Assembly (NCBI GenBank): GCA_905160935.1
Contig: CAJHZI010000445.1
Coordinates: forward strand, 123,501-187,500
Direction of reading: 5' to 3'
Source of the DNA: Enchytraeus crypticus
Taxonomy: Eukaryota; Annelida; Clitellata; Enchytraeida; Enchytraeidae
Length of the DNA stretch: 64,000 nt
The translations under genes and the position numbers were made by a program. The notes below the pieces were generated by a model. That model saw nothing but the letters and a program-made list of their open reading frames with translations. It was not told the DNA's origin and did not search any database. Shown piece after piece: positions 44,990 to 54,978 of the stretch (within the stretch, counting starts at the first letter, position 1; the number at the start of each line of letters is the position of its first letter).

Positions 44990-46380
44990 GTCAATAACTT
45001 AAATAAGTTAATGGAGGTATGTATGGAAGTGTACAATTCAAGTATTTGGCCAGACGACTTTACCAAGTCAGTGATGATTCCAATTCCCAAAAAAAGCCAA
45101 TGCTGTGGAGTGTTCGGATTACAGAACAATCAGCTTAATACCTCATGCATCGAAGATCTTATTAAAGATAGTAAATAATCGCATTCAGTCGAAAGCAGAG
45201 ATGATACTGAGCAAGACACAATTTGGTTTTAGGAAAGGATGCGGCACAAGAGAAGCAATAGGGGTAATGCGGGTTCTCTGCGAAAGAAGCTTAGAATATG
45301 GAAATGACGTTTTTGTATGCTTTGTAGACTTCGAGAAGGCCTTTGACAGGATTGATTGGATAACGATGATGAATATCTTAAAAGGAATAGGAATTGACTG
45401 GAGAGATAGAAGACTAATTTTGAACTTGTACATGAATCAAAGAGCAGTAATCAAAATCCAACAAGAATACTCAGAAGAAGGTGAAATAGGACGTGGAGTA
45501 AGACAAGGTTGTAGCATTTCGCCGCTGCTGTTTAACATTTACGCTGAGGCAATGATGGAGGAAGCCATGGAAGACTTGGAAGAAGGAATAAAAGTAGGCG
45601 GGAATTTGTTACAAGATGTACGTTTTGCAGGTGACCAAGGCATGGTAGCGGGCAGTGAGATTTGGATTGCAGAAGATAATGGTTAGGCTGAATGATACGG
45701 CTTTAAGATATGGCATGAAGATTAATATAAAAAAGACCAAGGTTATGAGAGTGTCCAATAATAAAGGTGAAGTTAATATTACAATAAATGGTACGAAATT
45801 GGAACAAGTAAGGAGTTTCAAATATTTGGGGCATACTATAACCGATGATGGGAAATGTGAGACGGAAATATACAGTAGGATTGCACAAGCAAAAGCGGCC
45901 TTTGGTAGTAGAAAAGAACTATTAACAAAAAGTCTAAAGAAAGACACAAAGATAAAGATACTGAAAACTTTGGTTAGGACCATGCTATTGTATGGATGTG
46001 AAACATGGAAGGAAGATATTAGAAAACTGGAGGCATTGGAAATGTGGATTTGGAGAAGAATGCAGAGGATTAGCTGGACTTAAAAGGTTACAAATGAGGA
46101 AGTTCTGGAGAGAGTTGGCACAGATAGACAGTTGATAAATGTATTAAGAAATAGGAAGAAGAGATGGATAGGACACATTCTAAGGGGAGAAGGTCTACTA
46201 AAAGAGGTCATTGAAGGTAGAATGGAAGGAAAGAGAGGCAGGGGCAGGCCGAGATTAGGTATGTTAGATGATTTAAAGACCCACTCATATGTGGAAATGA
46301 AGAGGAAGGTGAAAGACAGAGAAGAGTGGAGGCGTTATATACCATGGACCTGCCAGTAGGCAGTGCACTAAATATCTAAG
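44990..46380 (+). mobile_element. Best copy of the family R (RTE-like) LINE
   Basis: Starts within the RT N-terminus: SSIWPDDFTKSVMIPIPKK (45040-45095), then after a one-base shift in the A-run near 45090, ECSDYRTISLIPHASKILLK and [58 protein letters not shown]. The catalytic line reads VRFAGDQGMVAG (FAGD where FADD is expected). Another frame shift near 45650 leads to MKINIKKTKVMRVS, FKYLGHTITDDGKCETEIYS, LYGCETW and EALEMWIWRRMQRISWT. After a stop at 46081 come [40 protein letters not shown] and [12 protein letters not shown] with a stop. The 3' end reads CAGTGCACTAA and runs into TA-rich repeats. Few breaks, so a fairly young copy. Confidence 0.9.
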
Positions 46381-46395
46381 ATAACTATATATCTA

Positions 46396-46436
<41 letters not shown>

Positions 46437-46465
46437 ATCTAAGATATATAGATATATAGATATAT

Positions 46466-46561
<96 letters not shown>

Positions 46562-46640
46562 TAGATATATATTTATATATATTTTATCTAAGATATTTAT
46601 ATATATCAGGGTATATATATATATATCATATATACATATC

Positions 46641-46704
<64 letters not shown>

Positions 46705-46727
46705 GATATCATATAGGGTATATATAT
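46381..46727. repeat. (TA)n and ATCTAAGATA arrays
   Basis: TA repeats with ATATCTAAGATATATA and GATATATA units that extend straight from the R LINE 3' end. They end at the mariner terminus (TATATCAGTGTGAG). Confidence 0.9.
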
Positions 46728-47474
46728 CAGTGTGAGTAAAAAAAAATGATAACACCTGCAAAAAATTTGAATATCTCAGGCTATTTCTAATATTTTCAAA
46801 TAAAACTTTTACCAATTACTAAGGGACCAATTTCTGATGAGGTGGCCAATTTTCATCCATTTTGGTACACAGATTGGCCAGTTATGCTAGTTTCAGCAGA
46901 GCAACCCCCCATTTTTACCTAAAAATGGCGTAAAGCACTTCCTGCCGTTCTGTCTTGTTTTTAGGCTTCGGCTGGTGTTTCTGATAGAGATGCAGCATTG
47001 TTCCACAGACATAGTAATCCAAAGGATTTAGATCGGAAGAGTTTGGAGGCCATTTATTCTTCTTAATGAAATCCGGGTTTCTCTCGCTGATCCATTCCTG
47101 TGCATGACGAAATGCATGAGCCGGAGCACCATTCTGCTGAATGATGAAACCATTTGGTAGAAGAGCATAGCAATCAACAAGCAGCTCCGGAAGCAAAGTA
47201 TTGACGTAATACTGAGAGTTCACCGTTACTTTCTCGTCAATGAAGTGCAATCTGCCCTTACTGTTGCAGCAAACGCCATTTTAGGTAAAAAATGGGGGGT
47301 TGCTCTGCTGAAACTTGTATAACTAGCTCATCTATGACTGAAAATGGATGAAAATTGGTCACCCCATCAGAAATTAGTCCTTTAGTAATTGGTAAAGTTT
47401 TATTGAAAAATATTACCAATAGCCTGAGATATTCAAATTTTTTGCAGGTGTTACCATTTTTTTTACTCACCCTG
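46728..47474 (-). mobile_element. Mariner-like element, internally deleted
   Basis: Inverted termini CAGTGTGAGTAAAAAAAAAT and, on the other side, ACTCACCCTG; both extend about 60-100 bp inward (ACACCTGCAAAAAATTTGAA, TATCTCAGGCTATT). TA flanks both ends. A minus-strand frame (46915-47250) is a transposase C-terminal domain: YVNTLLPELLVDCYALLPNG, IIQQNGAPAHAFRHAQEW (Asn at the usual Asp of QQDGAPAH) and KWPPNSSDLNPLDYYVCGTM. The DNA-binding half is deleted. 747 bp. Confidence 0.9.
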
Positions 47475-47489
47475 TATACATGAAGACAC

Positions 47490-47561
47490 TATATATATCT
47501 TAGTGCACTGCCTACTGGCAGGTCCATGGTATATAACGCCTCCACTCTTCTCTGTCTTCTC

Positions 47562-47565
<4 letters not shown>
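47490..47565 (-). mobile_element. Family R LINE 3' terminal fragment
   Basis: TTAGTGCACTGCCTACTGGC, AGGTCCATGGTATATAACGC and CTCCACTCTTCTCTGTCTTC are the reverse complement of 46310-46372. It is flanked by TA repeats on the right. Confidence 0.85.
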
Positions 47566-47638
<73 letters not shown>

Positions 47639-47685
47639 ATCTTGACAGGCACCAAGATTTCTCTTTTCACATTAAAGATACTATT

Positions 47686-47756
<71 letters not shown>

Positions 47757-47851
47757 ATATATTCTCAGAAGAAGGTAACATAGGACGTGGAGTAAGACAA
47801 GGTTGTTGCATTTCGCCGCTGCTGTTAAACATTAACATTAAAGATACTATT

Positions 47852-47921
<70 letters not shown>

Positions 47922-47955
47922 AATAGTATCTTTAATGTGAAAAGAGAAATCTTGG
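47566..47955. repeat. (TA)n arrays within an inverted repeat, with an R LINE shard
   Basis: CACCAAGATTTCTCTTTTCA, CATTAAAGATACTATTTATA at about 47649-47694 is inverted at about 47916-47957. Between them are two TA arrays and an R LINE shard (47762-47830, [20 protein letters not shown]) in plus orientation. The arms plus arrays form a perfect-looking stem. Confidence 0.85.
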
Positions 47956-47959
47956 TGCC

Positions 47960-48783
47960 TGTCAAGGCTCGATTCGATATATATTTTCAGTGTAATTGTA
48001 TTTCTAGTAAAGTATTTAATAATACTACTGGATAAGTAAAGTTAAGATTTAAAGTATTGAGTTTTTATTAAAGTGAGATCCTAGGCGGTAGCTAAGCTAG
48101 GGCAAGTGATCAATGAGGGCATGCCTAAACAGGAAGTGGGGGGGGAGATCCAAGATGGAAGCGTGACAACACGGACGTAAAACGTACCAAGTTGAAAAGA
48201 GATTTAGGAGATTTTAAGAATCTCAAGGGTAGACGAATTGAGATCAATTCGAAGGGTTCGGGTATTCGAACTATTTGTAGTCCATCGAACAGTCGATGTG
48301 AAGAGAGCGATCTGTAGATGATCGAACTGGGAAGAGAGTTCCATTGAAGTATTCCAACCTAGGGATTATATTAGAAGAAATCCTAGTAGGCAACTAGTCG
48401 CGAGGAAAGTAAAGTAAAGTGTAGGAATTTATGCTAGAGAGCGTATTAGTAATTTGTATGTCAAAAGTAATTGTATGTAATATAAAATACTTACTTGAGC
48501 GATATTTACAGTGATCTGTAATTCGATAGAAAAGTGTAATTTTAAGGTATATGTAATTCGCATACACGTGTTATTTGAAATCGTTTTAGTTTTCGTTCTA
48601 CTATATATTTGCGTATTATTTTATTTCTTTTCGTATTAAATTTGATACAGTCGTTGAAGTTATCAATCACTTAGTAGAATATAATTATTAGAGGCATATT
48701 ATTAGGAATTTGAATCCTGGACCATTTGATGTCAGGTCCTCATTTTACCTCAGATTAAAAATTGTAGAACCAGGTTCCTGACA
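47960..48783 (+). mobile_element. Solo LTR fossil
   Basis: An 824-bp non-coding block beginning TGTCAAGG and ending TCCTGACA, flanked by GTGCC on both sides (47955-47959 and 48784-48788). TG...CA ends with a 5-bp target duplication indicate a solo LTR of a Gypsy- or Copia-type retrotransposon. A middle segment (GTTG.AAAAGAGATT.AGGA ... GTAGACG) is related to the LTR at 36400-37195. No internal region is present. It looks fairly old but has intact ends. Confidence 0.8.
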
Positions 48784-48837
48784 GTGCCAATGAAGATTTC
48801 TTGTAGATAATTTGAACCTGGATTCGAAAAAAATCTG

Positions 48838-48985
48838 CATTCTTTGGTAAAGCTGGTAAATCTCAGGTTAAAGTCAATTTCCTCACTCGAAAGTGATGTT
48901 AGTAACGGGCAAGCCTAGGATTTGAACCCCTCACATACTGCTACGCGGTCTAATATCTAACCGACATTGCCACTGGCTCCAGTCA
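48838..48985 (-). mobile_element. SINE family U copy
   Basis: On the minus strand: AGTGGCAATGTCGGTTAGAT, B box GGGGTTCAAATCCTAG, CATCACTTTCGAGTGAGGAA, ATTGACTTTAACCTGAGATT, TACCAGCT. All landmarks of the family U consensus are present with moderate divergence. Confidence 0.8.
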
Positions 48986-49044
48986 ACTCCTTTCTCTTTA
49001 CCATCTAAGTGCTCACCTTTGATGGATAAAATTTTCATTTTTCT

Positions 49045-50645
49045 AAAGTGCTTCCTACGCCACTTCCAGTGGCGTAGGAAGCACTTTAGGGCAGCGGGGG
49101 CGAGTTTTGAAAAAAAAGGCACATGCTGAATTAAAAGGGCATTTACACATTTTTAAAAGGCAAGGTTTTTACGGATTTTTTATAAGCGATGTAATGCAAT
49201 AGCTTTATTTTGCTTTGTTTCAATTCCACACAATAAATTAAAGGGTATGCGTCTTTATTTCTAGAATTTTAAACCATTAAAAATGTCATTTAAATAAAAT
49301 TTAGAGCTAGTACAGAACATATTTTTTAAAATACAGTCAGAAACAAAAAAACAAAGAAAGGCCCTTGAACAAGAGCCTTTCCAATCCATTACAGTAATAC
49401 TGTAATACAAGACTAGAGCTTGTGTAGTTGCTATACACTGTAGAACTAATACGAATCCGTAGGATCCTTATAAGGGGGAGGGGAGGGGTCTACGTACTGC
49501 ACCCCCTCGCCGAAGTGGGATTTTTTAAAAATTCGAAAACTTATATATGGATTTTCCGAACATCTTATATTAATTACAGTGGACTATTTTTCTTTTTTGA
49601 ATTTGTCGTTAATTAAACCTTTTCAATTTTAGGGCCTATACCATCTTCATCATTCGTGATATCTGACCAATAAGCACAAAATAGTCATTAGTGCAGTCCC
49701 ATATCCAACTACGATGTTTTATAAATGATATTAAATAAATATCTAAAACAATTAGGCCTAACGTAAAAATTCGTAAACTGAAACGTTTTAAATTCGCATT
49801 AAAAGGAAACACCTGCAATTTTCTCAAATCATGACTTATGAACTGTACGAAACCTCAATTAAGCAGGCCTATTTAAAATATGAATTATATCTGTGTATTT
49901 TATTATATTTGCTTACTTTAGGCCTATACGCTTTAAATAAAGAAAATGATATCTTCATTGTATTTTTAAAACTTTCTAAAGTAATCTAGTGTCTATAATG
50001 CTTTCTAATGAAATGCAAAACGGAATGAAAAAAGTAGAATGAATAGTCTACCGACTCAGACTCCCTGCCAGATAGCGAGAGCCCTTACGTACTTATTACT
50101 ACGTGGCAATGGATGTGTTAATTGTCTTAAAACACTTTTTGAAGTCGACCTAAAAGGTCGACTTCAAGTTAACGTCGATGACCTTTATATGCATTAGATT
50201 AAGTAAATTGCAGTGCAACAAATTAACATATAAACAACTTTCAGATGCGTTCTGGGAAATTTTGCATTCAACTTTAAGATTACGTTGTTTTACGAGAGTC
50301 GGCTGCGGAAGTCTTGAGTAAAATCAAATAGTTTCATAATTACATGTAGCAACGTAAAACTTAGACTATTTGCATTGAAACTACTACAATCGCTTCGTTG
50401 TTCTGCCTGTGTCTCGATTCAACTTTTATATGACTTAATCATCCCACTCCTATCCCCTCCCTACAAAAACGGATCAAGACGAATGGCAAAAGTGGCTGAT
50501 TGCGCCACTGGTAGAGAAAATTCATCAATACCAAAAAGGGCACTTTTGCCACTTTTTTGCCCAATTTTTGCCCCCGCTTGCCCCTACATTCTGAGGGCAG
50601 CGGGGGCAGTCGCCCACCCTGCCCCCGCGGTTCCTACGCCACTGA
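49045..50645. mobile_element. hAT-like element with CAGTGGCGTAGGAA ends
   Basis: CAGTGGCGTAGGAAGC at about 49069 and TTCCTACGCCACTG ending at 50644 are inverted termini; both neighbour GGGCAGCGGGGGC. The left end is doubled head-to-head into a perfect palindrome (CTAAAGTGCTTCCTACGCCA and its complement, 49045-49092). No transposase frame is evident. A 12-bp-arm hairpin (TTGAAGTCGACC, TAAAA, GGTCGACTTCAA) lies inside at about 50140-50168. No matching 8-bp flanks, probably because of the palindromic left end. Confidence 0.6.
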
Positions 50646-50745
50646 TGGCTTCCTCTATTGCCTCAGCGTAAATGTTAAACAGCAGCGGCGAAATGCAACA
50701 ACCTTGTCTTACTCCACGTCCTATGTTACCTTCTTCTGAGAATAT
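50646..50745 (-). mobile_element. Family R LINE shard
   Basis: The minus strand reads [32 protein letters not shown], as in 45470-45565. It is bounded by the hAT-like end on the left and a (TA)n array (50746-50805) on the right. Confidence 0.85.
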
Positions 50746-50747
50746 AC

Positions 50748-50808
<61 letters not shown>

Positions 50809-51311
50809 TCCAGTAAGTTCATCAAAGAAAGAAGGACCTCTGGCGAGTGACGATACGTTGGAGGCAAAGGGGAGGGGGCTAAGCCCCTTAACTTCGGTCA
50901 TTAGCCCCCAACTTCTAACCCATTATCCCTGTAAGCTATAGTTAGGTTATATCAATACCTCTCTATAGCCTAACCCACTTATTTCTTGAGAGGCATCTTC
51001 GCCATATAAGCAATGAAGCAGTTTGCGTCACGAAATTCTATGGGGTACCTGAAAATCAAACTTAAGAAATAAAACTAAAACCACACTAACTTGCTCTTTG
51101 GGTCATAGCCAAAGAGGGAAAGACGTCTCTGCCTAGTATCGTCCATATCTTGTGCCACTAGATTAGAGGTCTATGAAGTAGTACTATCTAGAGAGTCATC
51201 ATCGACTATTTACTGGCAAATCTATAATAGTAGTCTAGCCGTATAGAAATGGTTCTCATACTAATTTTAGGCCCATATGTACCAAGTCACATAAAAAAGT
51301 CACGTATGTAC
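50746..51311. other. (TA)n array and intron sequence
   Basis: TA repeats to 50805, then non-coding sequence including AGGGGAGGGGGCTAAGCCCC, which resembles hAT-like MITE G-runs. Ends at the donor side of the transporter exon. Confidence 0.5.
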
Positions 51312-51437
51312 CAGCCAACGGAGGTCCGATGAGTGTGGAGACCCCACGAGCCATGGTTAGCAAACCAAATGCGTGGGTCAGCTTATCCAGCCCCAAGAGC
51401 TCACACAGCACCACTGACGTTAGAGCTATCCATGCAG
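51312..51437 (-). CDS. Monocarboxylate transporter-like gene, penultimate exon
   Basis: 126 bp between a TTCACAG acceptor and a GTACAT donor (minus strand). Two bases complete an Ala codon, then [40 protein letters not shown] and AG, ending on the first base of a Gly codon. [20 protein letters not shown] and LIGPP.AG are hallmark MCT segments covering TM10, the connecting loop and TM11. LDKL and IGPP are conserved across the family in animals. Phase 1 on both sides, joining 57130 upstream and 31352 downstream without a stop. There is no open frame long enough to reveal this exon on its own; homology identifies it. The intron to the next exon is 19,959 bp. Confidence 0.92.
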
Positions 51438-51544
51438 CTGTGAACGAACAATGACATTTTACAATACTACCTCCATTCCGTCGTTAGAATATATCTTTTC
51501 AAAAAGATTGATTTCGTTGGCACACTGTACACTGGCGTTTTCTT

Positions 51545-52735
51545 ATTCTAGTGGAATGTCTAACAGCAGGTCCATGGCATATACCTCTTCTAAAGACTTC
51601 TATCATCAGCCTTCCTTTTGATCTCTATATATGAATTTGTTTTCGGATCATCCAGCATCCCATGTCTCGGTCTTTCTCTAACTCTTTTCGCTTGCATTCA
51701 TCCTTTTGTTACATCCTTTAGAAACTCCCTACTATTTCTAGTGCTCTGCCAAGGGGTAGGTCCAAGGTACATATTCCTATTCATATGCTGCTTTTAATGC
51801 TCCAAAAGGAGCACACCATCGATTAATCGATTAACGATGGAGTTAATCCCTTCGCAAATGGCCGAGCCTTATCCACACCTTAATGCAGCCTATAGATTGG
51901 GAAGAATATGGCTTCTGAGGTGGTTTCCCGTTGCCTTCCTCAGTTCTATAATGGATTAACTGCCATTTAATCCTGGGGAAAATTTTCAAGATGAGGTGGG
52001 TCCCCTCTGTCTTCCTCAACACCTGCTTTAGTCGCCTCTTATGTACACGCTGCAGCTTGTTTACGGTTGCCTTATACTGAAGTGGTCCCAATCACACCCG
52101 GGCTCCACACGGGACTCCCCCGTTATCCCCCTTATAATATGTCCTATTCAGCTTTTGTTCGTATTTCTTATCATATTTATTTGCCTAACACTACCGATTC
52201 TTCTTAAAACTTTCATAGAACTTCTTAGTTCGTAATTTTGTCAGTCCAACTAATCTTTTCCATCCTTCTCCATAACCACATTATGAATGTCTCTAGCTTC
52301 AATCTTCCTTCTTTAACTTAAAGTCCACGTTTCACATCCAATACCGGATTGTCGACAAAACAAATTAATATTTTCACAATCTATATCTTTATGTTTCCCA
52401 ATACCTTTCGTTAGTAGTTCTATTCTCTTTCCGAAAGCCTCTTTCGTTTGTGCAATTCTATATTTTATTTCCGTTTCACACTTCCCATCATCCGTGATGG
52501 TGGCTGAAATACTTGAAGCTTGTTACCTGTTCCAATCGCGTATTATTCAATGTAATATCCCTGTGATTCCTAGACACTCTCATAACCTTTGTGTTCTTTA
52601 TATTAATCTTCATGCCATATCTCAATGCTGTGACATTCAAACCATCCATAACCTTTTGCAATCCGGCTAAATCATCTAGAAAAGGTAACAAACCTCCATT
52701 CTTACAGCAATTTACCTCCAATTGTAATATATAGA
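51545..52735 (-). mobile_element. Diverged family R LINE, split by SINE Q
   Basis: The minus strand encodes LQKVMDGLNVTALRYGMKIN, IKNTKVMRVS (52500-52690), degraded YLGHTITDDG and KRIELLTKGI blocks, IGHIL near 52140, and after the SINE the EEFLK.V and terminal CCATGGACCTGC segment at 51570. More diverged than 44990-46380, so probably an older subfamily. Confidence 0.8.
51735..52135 (-). mobile_element. SINE family Q copy
   Basis: Minus strand: TCCCGTGTGGAGCCCGGGTG, TACACGCTGCAGC motif, AAGAGGCGACTAAAGCAGGT, GGATTAAATGGCAGTTAATC, GGGAAACCACCTCAGAAGCC, and a TACCTTGGACCTACCCCTTG end. It contains two small hairpins absent from other copies (TGCTCC AAAA GGAGCA; CCATCGATTAATCGATTAAC, GATGG) at about 51803-51841. 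Confidence 0.75.
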
Positions 52736-52739
52736 AATA

Positions 52740-53335
52740 TATAATAGAAATATAATATTAAATATTCATATAAGTGGAGACCTGGTTTATAGTTGACAGT
52801 ACTAAATGAAATAAGTTAATTTTACTGTCAATAGTGATTTGACTAAAATTGCAGCGATATATCTGATGATATAATTGATACCAACGGATTAGATCACAAT
52901 TATATAGACTTTTTTCACCAATACATAGTAGATTCAAACAAATATAAAAAATTAAAATAAACAAAAAGAAATAACACTTTGCATACATGTACAGTTAAAC
53001 CTAGTAATTTACAAGTGACAAACAAAAACAAATAAATTCAATTATTCATTAGAATATTCAATACGTAACATTTTTTCAATGAAAATCCAACTTTTTTACC
53101 TTAATTTAGCAACTGATCCACAGACGAAATGTAACGCTTTCTTTGTAAACTTTTAAATTCTAAATAATATGGATGTTCTAATTCAATCCCTTTAATTATG
53201 TTACTTCCTTTACTAGTTTGTCTAAGAAATTATATCTACTGTATTCATACAAAATACTAAAAAGGAAAGAAATCAAAATAACATTGGCACCATATAATAC
53301 TTGTTAGTTGTGTGAAAGGTCTTCGAAAATATACA
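52740..53335. other. AT-rich intron sequence, no recognised feature
   Basis: No coding pattern and no match elsewhere in the window. The 76-codon minus frame at 52758-52988 is AT-driven. Confidence 0.45.
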
Positions 53336-53337
53336 TT

Positions 53338-54745
53338 GTAGAGATGGGAATTTTGTGAACTTCCGGAGTTGGGTTCGGTTTGCAGAAAATGAAAGTTCGG
53401 TTCGGGTTCGGTTGGGGTTCGGCTCGGTTTTAATCTTACAAGACTTCGGTCGGGTTCAAAATAGTTCGGTTTGGTTAATACTGTAATTGTTTAACATGTA
53501 TGGCAAAACATTCAGAAAAACATATCAAGTCAAGTTAAGCTGCCATGTTTTTACATATTAAAAATTAGACAATGAAAGAATAAGAGAAGTACATTTTTAT
53601 ATATTTTAAAACATTCCAAATTAACCAACAAATGCCCTAAAATTTGGAAATTTAGCTTCTACACCGTATCAGAAACATCCTCTTTCAACATAACCAGCAA
53701 ACAGATGCTTCATCAATCTCAACAAACCGTTTACCTATACAGATTAGGAACGTCTATAATTAATTGGAATTGTGCTCGTTAATACGATCCAATCATTTCA
53801 TAAAAAAATGCAATTTAAAATAAAAAATTGACACATTTTAAAGGATAATTTGGTAAACATCTGTGTACTTCCAAGAATATTTAAGATAATCTTATTATAA
53901 TATATATTATTTTCTCTCAAAAGAACCAGTATTAAACTTCTTAATTAGCCTAGGTAGATTCAATTTTTTGTTCATCCGCTTGGCTTTGGTTGTAAAGTGC
54001 TCGATGTACTCCTTGGCGAGAGTAGCACTCTAATTGTTGTTGGAATAGTCATTATAATCCTCTACTAGTATTGTGAAAGCATTTGGTTTTTGGTATATCA
54101 ATTATCAATTATCGACTATTTATCAATTATCAAGATAAAATAAGCCATACATCATTCAATTGTATAGGCAGTCCATATGATTGTAGTTCTAAAAGCAACA
54201 ATCTCTGCTGTAGTTGAACAAAAATGGAATAAAAATAACAAATTATTGTTAAATTAACGAAATTTAATTTTTTTGCGTGTATGAGAAGTTGATAAAACTA
54301 TGTACAGAATATATGGGCTATTATGTTTAAATTGCTTTCAATGATACTTAAGTAAACAGGAATTTTGTCCTACGGGTATCGGTATCTAAAGTACCGTTAG
54401 TTACTTTAGTTAGTTTTTAAATAGGATTTGGAACAAGCCTTAGAGAATAAACAGTTGCTATACAGTTACATACTGTATGACTTGTGCATGAAGAATATAA
54501 TATATGCAGTTGTATTATCTCTGCTACCTCTATATAACGCCGAACAATTTACTTAATTTTTTAATGCAGGCTTTGTAAAATAGCTCAAATGAAAATAATT
54601 GTCAGGTTCGATACTAGTTTACTAAGTCTGGCGAAGAAGAGTTTGGTTCGGTTTGGCTTGGTGAGTATCAGGGTTCAGTTCGGTTCGGGTTCAGCCAGTG
54701 TCAGGGCCTTCAGGCCCGAACCTGAACTGGCCGAACCCGAAGACA
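53338..54745. mobile_element. GGTTCGG-rich non-autonomous DNA element, copy 2
   Basis: Begins TAGAGATGGGAATTTTGTG, followed by GGTTCGG/GGGTTCGG runs (53370-53475). A low-complexity AT interior contains an L2-type tail at 53975-54055. A right part (54110-54745) is homologous to 15117-15768, ending in GGTTCGG runs. Telomere-like G-strand repeats at both ends in inverted sense suggest hAT-type subterminal repeats. No transposase. Confidence 0.55.
53975..54055 (+). mobile_element. L2-type 3' tail fragment
   Basis: GTAAAGTGCTCGATGTACTC, GAGAGTAGCACTCTAATTGT, TGTTGG: the same 3' end as at 4775-4915 and 12310-12375. No LINE coding sequence is attached, so it is a strongly 5'-truncated copy or a SINE using that tail. 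Confidence 0.65.
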
Positions 54746-54747
54746 TA

Positions 54748-54978
54748 AGATCCGTCAAACCAGACAGATAAGGACATCTCTTGATAAATATCCATAATTC
54801 TTGCTTACTCTAAAGTTCACACTAGACTTGACTACTGCAATTCATTGCTATATGGCTTACCGTCTCTTCTCTTATGTCAGGGCCTTCGCAGTAGTCAAGT
54901 CTAGTGTGCACTTTAGAGTAAGCAAGAATTATGGATATTTATCAAGAGATGTCCTTATCTGTCTGGTTTGACGGATCT
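54748..54978. repeat. 91-bp-arm inverted repeat made of LINE L sequence
   Basis: 54748-54838 is the reverse complement of 54888-54978 (few mismatches). The loop (54839-54887) continues the plus-strand LINE sense (TTCATTGCTATATGGCTTAC), so LINE L runs forward on the left and backward on the right. GTCAGGGCCTTC occurs at the left flank (about 54700) and at the turn (54876). Confidence 0.9.

Noticed and set aside
32787-50901. Many open frames of alternating Tyr-Ile (for example 33000, 34400, 37600, 43400-44900, 47600, 50700)
   Set aside because: They are translations of (TA)n microsatellites, appear on both strands at once, and have no other protein character.
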